Positions 1 to 6,956 of a DNA stretch of 11,610 nt are shown here, in pieces; position 1 is the first letter of the stretch, and each line of letters opens with the position of its first letter. The notes under the pieces were generated by a model that did no database searches, had not been told where the DNA came from, and was given only the letters and a program-made list of their open reading frames with translations. The DNA comes from an uncultured Ruminococcus sp. (GTDB lineage Bacteria > Bacillota > Clostridia > Oscillospirales > Ruminococcaceae). The stretch covers positions 1 through 11,610 of the forward strand of contig CACYBC010000073.1 in the NCBI GenBank assembly GCA_902772615.1. The letters run 5' to 3'. A program made the translations under genes and the position numbers.

Positions 1-34
1 AGCCAGACGCTCTATCCAGCTGAGCTAATGACGC
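1..34 (-). tRNA. 5' part of a tRNA, probably tRNA-Arg (cut by window edge)
   Basis: Read on the minus strand, the sequence folds as the first 34 nt of a tRNA: acceptor strand GCGTCAT, then TA, D-stem GCTC with loop AGCTGGATA and closing GAGC, a G, anticodon-stem strand TCTGG and the loop bases CT. The window stops immediately before the anticodon, so the amino acid cannot be read. The body resembles Firmicute tRNA-Arg genes (GAGCGTCTGGCT core), which is why Arg is suggested. A consensus promoter lies directly upstream. Confidence 0.85.
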
Positions 35-52
35 ATCTCTTGAGCATTAGAG

Positions 53-81
53 ATTATATCTCTCAGTTCAGACCGTGTCAA
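53..81 (-). promoter_or_regulatory. Consensus sigma-70/sigma-A promoter of the tRNA
   Basis: On the minus strand a perfect TTGACA (81-76) and a perfect TATAAT (58-53) are separated by exactly 17 nt. An AT-rich stretch (CTATTTTTC) lies just upstream. Transcription would begin near 46, leaving a leader of about 12 nt before the tRNA 5' end at 34. The -10 box sits in a small inverted repeat (AGAGA 49-53, TCTCT 59-63). Confidence 0.85.
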
Positions 82-128
82 GAAAAATAGCCTGAGATCC
101 AGAACAACTGCCTTTAGAACAGTATGTG

Positions 129-1526
129 TTACTGCTTTATTATCCTCTTTTCCATCCATTTCTTGCTGATCCATCTGTAGAGATAAAGCGCAGCTCTTGT
201 CCATTCGTCAAGAAGAAAAGCGAACCAGCAGCCGATAAGCCCGTACCCGAACACCACTCCGTTTATGTAGCAGAAGAGCACCGAACACAGCCAGCAGCAT
301 GCCATTCCGACGGCCATCTGATAGACCACGTCTCCGGTTGCTCTGAGGCTGTTTTCTTCCACTACGTTGACCGCGCGTCCAATGTTCAGCACCGCCTCTA
401 TGAACATGACAGGCTGCACGAGCGCCAGCACTTCATTGGAGGCATGGAACATAGCCCTGTAGATGGGTTTTGCAAGAAAAGCCATCGTCGTCGACAGTCC
501 CAGATTTGCCAGGAGCGCTATCTTGATGGCTTCAAAGTTGACTCTGTAAGCCCTATCCATATCGCCCCTGCCTACATTCCAGCCAATCAAGATGCTTGTC
601 GCCATACCGGCGGAGAATCCCAGACCTGTGGAGAATGACGTTACGGAATTCAGATATGTCTTGGCTGTCACTACAGTGGTCCCGAATCCGCCTATGATCG
701 CGGAGGAGAAGATCGTGGAGACGTTGTAGGATATCGTTCCTATCCCGGAAGGAAGTCCGTACCTGATGATATCCTTCACCAGCTGAATGTCCGGATGAAG
801 CACCGCATCGGTGCTTAGGCCTATCTTGAGCCTGAATATCAGGATGACGTTCACGATGAATGCGACCGTTTCCGCTATCACCCTTCCGACAGCGACTCCC
901 GCAATTCCGTGGAGCGGGATCTCAAAAGGTCTGAAGACGACCACGGCGCTGATCGCTGCGTTGATCGCGTTCATGAGCACTGCTATGACCAGATTCGCCC
1001 TGGTCTTTCCGTAGCTTCTTCCGATCGCTGAGAAAACGGATATAAGCGTAGATACGATATTGTATCTGGACACGATCCTGAAATACTCCACAGCTTCTTC
1101 CAGCTGCTCTCCGGTCAGATTCATCAGCCCGCTCATGAGCTGCCGGGACAGCAGAGACAGTATGAATCCCAGAACGAGGCTCATCAGTCCGCATATAGCA
1201 ACTGACAGGGATGCTGCATCCGCGGCTCGCTTTCTCCGTCCGGCACCGAGATTCTGTACGATAATGACTGTGACGCCGGCGCTTATCATGGAGAACAGCG
1301 AGTTCATAAAGTTGATAATGATCGATGCTGTACCGATAGCTCCGGCAGCTGTCGGCGTGAACCTGCTCAGGATCACGGAATTCACCGTTCCCATCAGTAT
1401 CCTCAGCGCTGATTCAAGGAAGATCGGGATCATCAGACTCAGAAGAGTCGTCCTTTTCCCGTCCTCATCGATGAACTGCGTCAGTGAACGGTCGATGGTG
1501 AACAGTAATCTCAGTTTCTCTTTCAT
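129..1526 (-). CDS. MATE-family multidrug/toxin exporter
   Basis: A 465-residue polytopic membrane protein of the multidrug and toxic compound extrusion (MATE) family, which exports cationic or aromatic compounds using a Na+ or H+ gradient. The length is typical and alternating hydrophobic segments fit 12 helices in two related halves. Family-like stretches include PIFLESALRILMGTVNSVILS in the first helix region, a glycine/arginine loop QNLGAGRRKRAADAA, and YGLPSGIGTISYNVSTIFSS at the start of the second half. The start is ATG at 1526 with AAAGGA 11 nt upstream; that site lies in a hairpin described separately. The gene follows the rnfD-E-A-like genes after an 81-nt gap with no clear terminator, so read-through is plausible. 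Substrate unknown. No convincing terminator follows it; only a short T-run lies before the tRNA promoter. Confidence 0.93.
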   Translation of the reverse strand: MKEKLRLLFTIDRSLTQFIDEDGKRTTLLSLMIPIFLESALRILMGTVNSVILSRFTPTAAGAIGTASIIINFMNSLFSMISAGVTVIIVQNLGAGRRKRAADAASLSVAICGLMSLVLGFILSLLSRQLMSGLMNLTGEQLEEAVEYFRIVSRYNIVSTLISVFSAIGRSYGKTRANLVIAVLMNAINAAISAVVVFRPFEIPLHGIAGVAVGRVIAETVAFIVNVILIFRLKIGLSTDAVLHPDIQLVKDIIRYGLPSGIGTISYNVSTIFSSAIIGGFGTTVVTAKTYLNSVTSFSTGLGFSAGMATSILIGWNVGRGDMDRAYRVNFEAIKIALLANLGLSTTMAFLAKPIYRAMFHASNEVLALVQPVMFIEAVLNIGRAVNVVEENSLRATGDVVYQMAVGMACCWLCSVLFCYINGVVFGYGLIGCWFAFLLDEWTRAALYLYRWISKKWMEKRIIKQ

Positions 1527-1538
1527 GGTTTTCTATAT

Positions 1539-1559
1539 CCTTTCGTTCCCGGCGAAAGG
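1539..1559 (-). promoter_or_regulatory. Hairpin sequestering the MATE gene's Shine-Dalgarno
   Basis: On the minus strand CCTTTCG (1559-1553) and CGAAAGG (1545-1539) form a perfect 7-bp inverted repeat around a 7-nt loop. The 3' arm contains most of the AAAGGA ribosome binding site of the MATE gene. No T-run follows, so it does not look like a terminator. It may limit translation unless opened, but no ligand or temperature response can be read from sequence. Confidence 0.5.
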
Positions 1560-1607
1560 CAAAACGGAGTCAGACCATGTCGGGCTGTTAGATCAGTCTT
1601 CCGTGTA

Positions 1608-2258
1608 TCAAAGCAGAGGAGACAGGATGTGCCCTGTCAGAGCGTAGAATGCAACGGCAAGTGCCGAGAGATACAGAAGTCTTACAGGAAGTCCCCTGAA
1701 TGCCTCAGGCACATCCCTGTTCCGCAGAAGCCGGTCGCCTTCCCTGAGCATCCAATAAGAGACGATGTATCCGACATTGGATCCGATGGTGAACACGACC
1801 ATTTCCCAAAAGCTGTGCCGAGCCGAAGACTCCAGAAGAATGACTCCGGAAACGAAAGTGTTGAATGCCGCAAAAGGAAGCAGCCGTGCGGCGCTCGTCA
1901 CTTTGTCATATGGTGCCGCCTTGACTGTTATAACAAATACTATGATGAATACTACCGCCGTGACCAAAGCAATAAACAGCGGCCATATGAAAACTTCAGA
2001 ATAATACTTAGAGATACCGAACTGTTCCAGGAATGATGCAGGCGCTTCTGCAAGGTCTCGCACCAGCCAGAACAGACAGGAAGCCGCCAAAGAGCACAGC
2101 GTCTGAAGCGTAAAGAAAATACCTTCGCTGCCGTCCTCCTCCATATTTTTAACACGGTCAAGTCCGACAGCACGGCAAAGCACCGCATTTGCCAGAAACG
2201 ATCCGGAAACTCCGATAAGCAATAATCCGGAGAATTTGTCGATAAACATACCGTTCAC
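1608..2258 (-). CDS. Divergent RnfA-like membrane subunit (lacks cluster cysteines)
   Basis: A 216-residue, six-helix-type membrane protein related to RnfA/NqrE. The best family match is the C-terminal half: AAPYDKVTSAARLLPFAAFN, then a segment ending REGDRLL, then DVPEAFRGLPVRLL and a final hydrophobic helix, as in RnfA. The N-terminal NAVLCRAVGLDRV aligns with RnfA NFVLSRFLGICPF. The two cysteines that hold the intramembrane iron-sulfur centre in RnfA/NqrE align by eye with Asp34 and Thr134. Cys28, Cys55 and Cys61 remain elsewhere. The start is taken as GTG at 2258 because it forms a GTGA overlap with the preceding gene and has GGAGG 9 nt upstream. ATG at 2249 is the alternative. Last of three coupled Rnf-like genes. 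Function unknown; electron transfer by this subunit looks unlikely. Confidence 0.8.
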   Translation of the reverse strand: MNGMFIDKFSGLLLIGVSGSFLANAVLCRAVGLDRVKNMEEDGSEGIFFTLQTLCSLAASCLFWLVRDLAEAPASFLEQFGISKYYSEVFIWPLFIALVTAVVFIIVFVITVKAAPYDKVTSAARLLPFAAFNTFVSGVILLESSARHSFWEMVVFTIGSNVGYIVSYWMLREGDRLLRNRDVPEAFRGLPVRLLYLSALAVAFYALTGHILSPLL

Positions 2259-2926
2259 TGCTCCTTACCTCCGGCAAACAGGATCTTTTTGAGGAACCCC
2301 GTAATACCCTGCCAGAAAGCTGCAAACAGGGCAGTTATCAAAAGCCCTCCGGGAATGATCGAGGATGCCGGAAACAGAGCGCCGTTCAGCAGTTTCAGGC
2401 CCCAGACCGTTCCTTTACCAAGTATCTCTCTGACAGTACCTATAAGGCAGATCACAAAAGAATAGCCCAATGCCGTGGAGAAAGCATTGCGGAACACATG
2501 CCTGACGCCTTCCTTCTGAGATACGCTCGCGCGCCAGGTGACCGCTCCGTCCACTGCAAGAAGAGGAATGTACAGCCCCAGTGCTATAAACCTGCTTCCG
2601 AACCATCTGTAAAGCAGCACCATGTCCGGGATCAGGATCAGTGCAGCGACCAGCGCATAGAAGATGATCCTCAGCCTTGTCTTGATCCAGCCCACAGTCG
2701 CGTCTCCGATGATCCTGGTGGGAATGATGATGATCGAAGCCGCGATGGCAAGTATGACGGCATCCTTCAATGTAGCTGCCGCCGCTATCACAGGAGTAAG
2801 GGCAAGGCCCTGTATCAGTACTGTGTTATTGAAAAAAATGAAATCATTCTGCTGTGCTTCTTCCGAGTTGAGCATCAGCCTGGAACGGGAGACGTATGTC
2901 CCCTTTTTATCTTCTTTATCGCGCAT
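2255..2926 (-). CDS. Divergent RnfE-like membrane subunit (lacks cluster cysteines)
   Basis: A 223-residue protein of the RnfE/NqrD family. Recognisable parts are NNTVLIQGLALTPVIAAAAT (residues 33-52, matching the RnfE segment PVFVQVLGLCPTLA), ALGLYIPLLAVDGAVTWRAS (115-134) and LIGTVREILGKGTVWGL (161-177, matching GAIREILGAGTLFG). The canonical cysteine of LGLCP is Thr44 and that of VNCIILGRA is Gly127; Cys160 is the only cysteine present. A charged N-terminal extension of about 28 residues precedes the family region. The start is ATG at 2926, which shares a base with the upstream stop (TGATG) and has AAGGAGG 13 nt upstream. A longer frame reaching 3016 would overlap the preceding gene by about 90 nt and is not favoured. 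The stop overlaps the next gene by GTGA. Family placement is firm, function open. Confidence 0.82.
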   Translation of the reverse strand: MRDKEDKKGTYVSRSRLMLNSEEAQQNDFIFFNNTVLIQGLALTPVIAAAATLKDAVILAIAASIIIIPTRIIGDATVGWIKTRLRIIFYALVAALILIPDMVLLYRWFGSRFIALGLYIPLLAVDGAVTWRASVSQKEGVRHVFRNAFSTALGYSFVICLIGTVREILGKGTVWGLKLLNGALFPASSIIPGGLLITALFAAFWQGITGFLKKILFAGGKEQ

Positions 2927-3879
2927 CAGCTGTTCTCGACCTCCTTCCCGGCTGATCCTGTCAGCTTTCTGTCCAGGAAGGACCCAATCGGCGAACACAG
3001 AATCAGGGCGAAGCATATCGCTCCTTCATAAGTACTGTACCGCTTGAATACCATCGTCATAGCCCCAAGGACGACACCGTACAACAGTTTTGCCGTTCCG
3101 TTTCTGGGAGAAGATGAGGGCTCTGATACGAGATATGCAGCCGAAAAAGGCACAAGGCCGCAGACCAGTTCCATGATCAGTGATTCTGTCCTGGTGATCT
3201 GTATCCTGGGAAACGCGAATGCAATAGCCGAAAATGTCGCCATAAATGCAGCCGGTATGTGCCAAGTCATGGCATTGTGGACTATCAGAAGCACAAGACA
3301 TGACAGCGCAACTATGCAGAACGTCGTTCCTACCGGGCCATTGTATTCTCCGAGCAGCAAGTCGGTGGTGCTGACTTTCGGTATCGCTCCCTGGTTGATG
3401 GTATAAAGCGGAGACCTGAACAGTTCCACTTCAGGCTTCCATGCAAGTGGTACCTTGCTGAACACGGCGGGATATGAGAACACATCGTCATGATATGAGA
3501 CCGCCGTAAAGGCAAAACCAAACGCTGCGGGATTGAACGGATAGGAACCGTATCCTCCGAACGCATGTTTGCCTATGAAAACAGTGATACATGCACCAGT
3601 TATGAGCACCGTATAACTCACTGAAGCGGGAAGCAGCAGCGTGAATATCCACGCCATCGTTATGCTGGACAGATCCGACAGATCAAGTGTGTTCTTTCTC
3701 AACAGCGCATTTATGATGTCGCTGACCACCGCGACCGCCGCTGAGATCCCGAGCATCACAAGTACTCTCCACCCATATACATAGGTAGACAATGCTATGA
3801 TGGGAACCATCGTTATCAGATAGTCCCTGAACGGTCTGAACGACGGATGCAGATCCGCGGGATCCAGTTTGATTCTCAT
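2926..3879 (-). CDS. Divergent RnfD/NqrB-like membrane subunit
   Basis: A 317-residue membrane protein of the RnfD/NqrB family, normally the ion-pumping subunit carrying a covalent FMN. Clear family features are GKHAFGGYGSYPFNPAAFGF (residues 103-122, compare GKHIFGGLGQNPFNPA) and the C-terminal run VSEPSSSP, LLYGVVLGAMTMVFKR and YEGAICFALILCSPIGSFLD, matching TDPVTSP and the RnfD tail. At the expected flavin-attachment site, where RnfD usually has D-G-x-S-G-A-T, this protein reads PKVSTTD (167-173), so attachment is doubtful. An in-frame TAA lies just upstream of ATG 3879, so the start cannot be further upstream. It begins 6 nt after the rpe stop with no recognisable Shine-Dalgarno and is probably translated by coupling to rpe. 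First of the D-E-A set. Confidence 0.87.
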   Translation of the reverse strand: MRIKLDPADLHPSFRPFRDYLITMVPIIALSTYVYGWRVLVMLGISAAVAVVSDIINALLRKNTLDLSDLSSITMAWIFTLLLPASVSYTVLITGACITVFIGKHAFGGYGSYPFNPAAFGFAFTAVSYHDDVFSYPAVFSKVPLAWKPEVELFRSPLYTINQGAIPKVSTTDLLLGEYNGPVGTTFCIVALSCLVLLIVHNAMTWHIPAAFMATFSAIAFAFPRIQITRTESLIMELVCGLVPFSAAYLVSEPSSSPRNGTAKLLYGVVLGAMTMVFKRYSTYEGAICFALILCSPIGSFLDRKLTGSAGKEVENS

Positions 3880-3885
3880 CTGTGT

Positions 3886-4557
3886 TTATTTTACGGAAGC
3901 TTTTCCCGCTGCCTCTCTGATTGCAGCGATAGCTTCTCCCCTATCCTTTTTATTGAAGACCGCAGAACCGGCCACGTAGACGTCAGCTCCGGCTTCAGCT
4001 ACAAAGCCTACTGTACCGACATCTATCCCGCCGTCCACCTGAATGAGAAGATCTTTTCGGCCGATCCTGTCGGCTTCTTTTCTGATCTTCTTGATCTTCG
4101 GACACATGTCGGCCATAAATTTCTGTCCGCCGAACCCGGGCTCGACCGTCATCACGAGGACCAGGTCCAGATCCTTCAGGTACGGGAACACTGCCTCCGC
4201 GGGGGTCGCAGGCTTCAGAGCCACTCCGGCGAGGATACCTTTCGCGTGGATCGCTTCAATGGTTTCTGCGGTATCGCTCTGCGATTCGATGTGGAAAGAT
4301 ATGTGATCTGCCCCTGCACCGGCAAAATCATCAACATACTTCGCCGGATCGGTGATCATCAGATGTACATCGTAGAACGCATCGACTTTTTTGCTCAGGC
4401 TCTTAAGCACCGGTATGCCGATAGAGATATTCGGAACGAAAACTCCGTCCATGACATCGTAATGTATCCAGTCGGCGCCGCCGGCGATAACATCGCGGCA
4501 CTCGTCACCGAGCGCAGAAAAATCCGCTGAAAGGACAGATGGACATATCCTGCTCAT
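3886..4557 (-). CDS. rpe: Ribulose-phosphate 3-epimerase
   Basis: A 223-residue cytosolic TIM-barrel enzyme that interconverts D-ribulose 5-phosphate and D-xylulose 5-phosphate in the non-oxidative pentose phosphate pathway. Signatures are the N-terminal ICPSVLSADFSALG, the metal/catalytic segment HYDVMDGVFVPNISIG, DVHLMITDP, SFHIES, VMTVEPGFGGQKF and QVDGGID followed by VAGSAVF at the phosphate-binding end. All of these carry the residues expected of an active enzyme, and the length is typical. The start is ATG at 4557, with GGAGG 9 nt upstream; an in-frame upstream Met at 4581 lacks such a site. It heads the operon with the three Rnf-like genes. That pairing is unexpected, because rpe more often sits with ribosome-maturation or thiamine-related genes. 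Confidence 0.97.
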   Translation of the reverse strand: MSRICPSVLSADFSALGDECRDVIAGGADWIHYDVMDGVFVPNISIGIPVLKSLSKKVDAFYDVHLMITDPAKYVDDFAGAGADHISFHIESQSDTAETIEAIHAKGILAGVALKPATPAEAVFPYLKDLDLVLVMTVEPGFGGQKFMADMCPKIKKIRKEADRIGRKDLLIQVDGGIDVGTVGFVAEAGADVYVAGSAVFNKKDRGEAIAAIREAAGKASVK

Positions 4558-4597
4558 TTTATTCTTCCTCCGAAAAGGCAATTAATCATCAACATCT

Positions 4598-4603
4598 ATT
4601 ATA
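4598..4603 (-). promoter_or_regulatory. Putative -10 box of the rpe operon
   Basis: A perfect TATAAT on the minus strand, about 40 nt before the rpe start and a few bases after the kinase terminator hairpin. The -35 region (around 4621-4626, GTCTTG) matches consensus poorly and lies within the terminator stem-loop. The promoter is therefore supported mainly by the -10 box and its position. Confidence 0.5.
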
Positions 4604-4613
4604 CAACAAAAGT

Positions 4614-4654
4614 GCCGGAACAAGACCTGACGCCCTGTCAGCGACCGTTCCGGC
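4614..4654 (-). terminator. Terminator hairpin after the sensor kinase gene
   Basis: GCCGGAAC (4614-4621) and GTTCCGGC (4647-4654) are perfect 8-bp arms. Inside them CTGAC (4627-4631) pairs with GTCAG (4637-4641), with an internal loop between the two stems. It begins 7 nt after the kinase stop. On the minus strand it is followed by ACTTTTGTTG, a weak T-run. The plus-strand side has GTTTT, but no plus-strand gene needs it. Confidence 0.6.
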
Positions 4655-4661
4655 CTGTTTT

Positions 4662-6188
4662 CTATCTCTTGTTTCCCCACGGCAGTCTCGGAGAGTGTCC
4701 CTCAGAAGCAGACTTTTTGGACCATAACGACCTGGTCTTCCCTTTTTCGGTTTTGGCAGTTCTGGCGATCTTCTCCTTTGATGAAGGAGCTGTCTGAAGT
4801 GTAACCGTGAATCTGGTATAGCTCTCACCGTCGCTGTCCACTTCCGCTGTTCCTCCCATTGCCGAGGTGAGCATCTTGACTATGTACAGACCGAGGCCTG
4901 TGCCCCCTTTGTCCAGTCCTCTGGACTTGTCGGTCTTGTAGAACCTTTCAAAGATCCTGGCCTGTTCCTCCTCCGAGATGCCTTGTCCGGTGTTTCTCAC
5001 CGCGATCACGGTCTTTCCGTTCTCTTCCGTCACCGAGACGTTGATCTCCCCGCCGACGGGAGTGTATTTGACCGCATTGTCGATAAGGTTGTAGATGACC
5101 TGGTGGAGCATATCCTTGTCGGCCCTGACCTCACGGTTCTCCGGGTTGAGGTCCGGTATGTATATCTTTTTTTCTTCTATCCTCTGTTCCAGATTGAACA
5201 TTATGTTGAGGATCAGGTCCCAGGCATCGACATTGGTGAGCTCGACGCTCTGGTTGCTCTCCTCGAGGCGCATCACGCTCAGCAGCGAGGATGTAAGTCT
5301 CGACAGGCGCTTGATCTCTTCCGAGACGACTTCAAGGTAGTGTTTCTGCTCGCTTTTGGGTATGGTGCCGTCCAGTATTCCGTCTATGTATCCTCCGATC
5401 GTAGTCATCGGTGTGCGCAGATCGTGAGACACGTTCGCAATGAAGCTCCTTCTGTTGGTCTCGAACTCATCCAGCGACTCCGCCATCCTGTTGAATGATC
5501 TGGCGAGCATCGCGATCTCATCATTCCCCTCGACCTCGATCCTTGCGGAGAAGTCTCCTTTTCCGAAGCTCTCGGCAGCCCTGGACATGTCCTGAAGAGG
5601 ACTTATGAGCTGCATGGTGGTCGTATAGATGACCACGAACGCCACCAGGAACATGATTCCCACCGAGAATGCGTATGTAGCCATCGTCTCGCCCAGATAG
5701 CTGAACAGCGGTCCCACCGACGTGAACAGGAAAAGATACCCCGTCTCGCCGCTTCCGGACCTGACAGGCACTCCGTACACATAGTTACCCTTGCTCAGGA
5801 ACAGACCGGAGATATATTCAGCCGAGAACGACCGTCCGCTTTTTCTGATAGTCCCTATCGATTTTCTGAAATCCTTAAGCGAAAACACCAGGCTCTCGTC
5901 GCTCTTGTACAGGATCCCCCCCTGCTCGTCGGTGACACAGACGATGGCAGGTTCGGCCTGACCGGCTGACTGAGTGAGCTCCGATTCCGACTGCAGTCTG
6001 GTCTGCGGATCCAGTATCCCGGAGGCAAGTTCTCCGTACCTCGAAGCAAGAGCAGACATGGTCTTTTCTTTCTCCGATGTGTAGTTGGCGCCGGAGATCG
6101 CAAGAAGAGTAAAACCAAGCAGCCCGGTGCAGGACAGAAGCGTCACCAGGAAGATGGTAAAGTACTTTTTAAAGAGGCCGTCCCTCAC
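4662..6188 (-). CDS. Two-component sensor histidine kinase
   Basis: A 508-residue membrane kinase partnered with the OmpR-type regulator just upstream. Order of parts: helix 1 (about residues 10-31); an extracytoplasmic sensor of about 130 residues (33-165), possibly PAS/Cache-like but not firmly assignable; helix 2 (about 169-190); HAMP (about 190-243); HisKA with phospho-accepting His255 in SHDLRTPMTT; HATPase with N-box NLIDNAVKYTP (367-377), NTGQGI (399-404), FERFYKTD and GGTGLGL (428-434). All catalytic boxes are intact. A basic tail of about 40 residues (466-508, rich in Lys, Ser and Arg) extends past the ATPase domain, which is unusual. The start is GTG at 6188, overlapping the regulator stop as GTGA with GAGG 10 nt upstream. 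The layout resembles PhoR/WalK/ResE kinases; the signal is unknown. Confidence 0.95.
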   Translation of the reverse strand: MRDGLFKKYFTIFLVTLLSCTGLLGFTLLAISGANYTSEKEKTMSALASRYGELASGILDPQTRLQSESELTQSAGQAEPAIVCVTDEQGGILYKSDESLVFSLKDFRKSIGTIRKSGRSFSAEYISGLFLSKGNYVYGVPVRSGSGETGYLFLFTSVGPLFSYLGETMATYAFSVGIMFLVAFVVIYTTTMQLISPLQDMSRAAESFGKGDFSARIEVEGNDEIAMLARSFNRMAESLDEFETNRRSFIANVSHDLRTPMTTIGGYIDGILDGTIPKSEQKHYLEVVSEEIKRLSRLTSSLLSVMRLEESNQSVELTNVDAWDLILNIMFNLEQRIEEKKIYIPDLNPENREVRADKDMLHQVIYNLIDNAVKYTPVGGEINVSVTEENGKTVIAVRNTGQGISEEEQARIFERFYKTDKSRGLDKGGTGLGLYIVKMLTSAMGGTAEVDSDGESYTRFTVTLQTAPSSKEKIARTAKTEKGKTRSLWSKKSASEGHSPRLPWGNKR

Positions 6189-6871
6189 GGAGTCTTCACC
6201 TCAAACTTATATCCTACGCCCCAGACCGTCTTGAGGCTCCACTGATCCGAGACACCTTCCAGTTTCTCGCGGAGTCTCTTGACATGTACGTCTACGGTCC
6301 TGCTGTCTCCGAAATACTCGAAGCCCCAGACCTCATCGAGAAGCTGATCTCTTGTGTAGACTCTGTTGGGATTCTTTGCCAGATGATAGAGCAGCTCCAG
6401 CTCCTTGGGCGGGGTGTCGATAACCTTTCCGTCCACGCAAAGCTCGTACTTGACTATGTTCACCGTCAGTTTGTCATAGCGCACTTCGCCTTCCGTATCC
6501 GCAGTGGATGATCTTCTGAGGACAGCCTTGACTCTCGCCACGACCTCCTTTGTGTCGAAAGGCTTGACTATGTAATCATCCGCTCCGAGATCCAGTCCCA
6601 TGACCTTGTCGAAGGTCTCTCCCTTCGCAGTGAGCATGATAATAGGTACCTTGCTGAACTCCCTTACCTGCCTGCAGACCTCCCATCCGTCTATGACCGG
6701 CATCATGATGTCCAGCAGCACGAGGCTGGGCTGGTTCTGCCTGATGAGAGAGATGGCGTCCGAGCCGTTATTGCAAATGGTCACATCGAAGTCTTCCTTC
6801 TCCAGGTAAAGTCTGAGAAGTTCGCAGATGTTCTTTTCGTCATCGACGACCATGATATTGGGTCTTGCCAT
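6185..6871 (-). CDS. OmpR/PhoB-family response regulator
   Basis: A 228-residue cytosolic transcription factor, activated by phosphorylation from the downstream kinase. The receiver domain (about 1-120) has the acidic pair Asp10/Asp11, phospho-acceptor Asp54 in VLLDIMMP, Thr81 and Lys103 in IVKPFD. The C-terminal winged helix (about 128-226) shows KELELLYHLAKNPNRVYTR, EVWGFEYFGDSRTVDVHVKR and VWGVGYKF. The start is ATG at 6871, with GAGG 9 nt upstream; an in-frame TTG at 6877 would leave only 3 nt. Its stop overlaps the kinase start (GTGA), so the two are translationally coupled. Target genes cannot be told. The rpe-rnf-MATE operon just downstream is a candidate only by proximity. Confidence 0.96.
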   Translation of the reverse strand: MARPNIMVVDDEKNICELLRLYLEKEDFDVTICNNGSDAISLIRQNQPSLVLLDIMMPVIDGWEVCRQVREFSKVPIIMLTAKGETFDKVMGLDLGADDYIVKPFDTKEVVARVKAVLRRSSTADTEGEVRYDKLTVNIVKYELCVDGKVIDTPPKELELLYHLAKNPNRVYTRDQLLDEVWGFEYFGDSRTVDVHVKRLREKLEGVSDQWSLKTVWGVGYKFEVKTP

Positions 6872-6908
6872 GATCAATTACCTCTTTTTCCTTTATGGCT
6901 TTGGCGAA

Positions 6909-6917
6909 AATATAACA
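6909..6917 (-). promoter_or_regulatory. Putative extended -10 promoter for the two-component operon
   Basis: The minus strand reads TGTTATATT: a TG one base upstream of TATATT (5 of 6 matches to TATAAT), i.e. an extended -10. No good -35 is visible. The predicted start near 6902 gives a leader of about 30 nt to the regulator ATG. Upstream readthrough from the methionine sulfoxide reductase gene is also possible, as no terminator separates them. Confidence 0.4.
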
Positions 6918-6956
6918 TACAAATAAAGATAAATTATGAAGAGACCTGCCGGAAAA

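Noticed and set aside
2926..3016. Upstream extension of the RnfE-like gene
   Set aside because: It would overlap the RnfD-like gene by about 90 nt. The ATG at 2926 forms the expected TGATG coupling and is followed by the family region.
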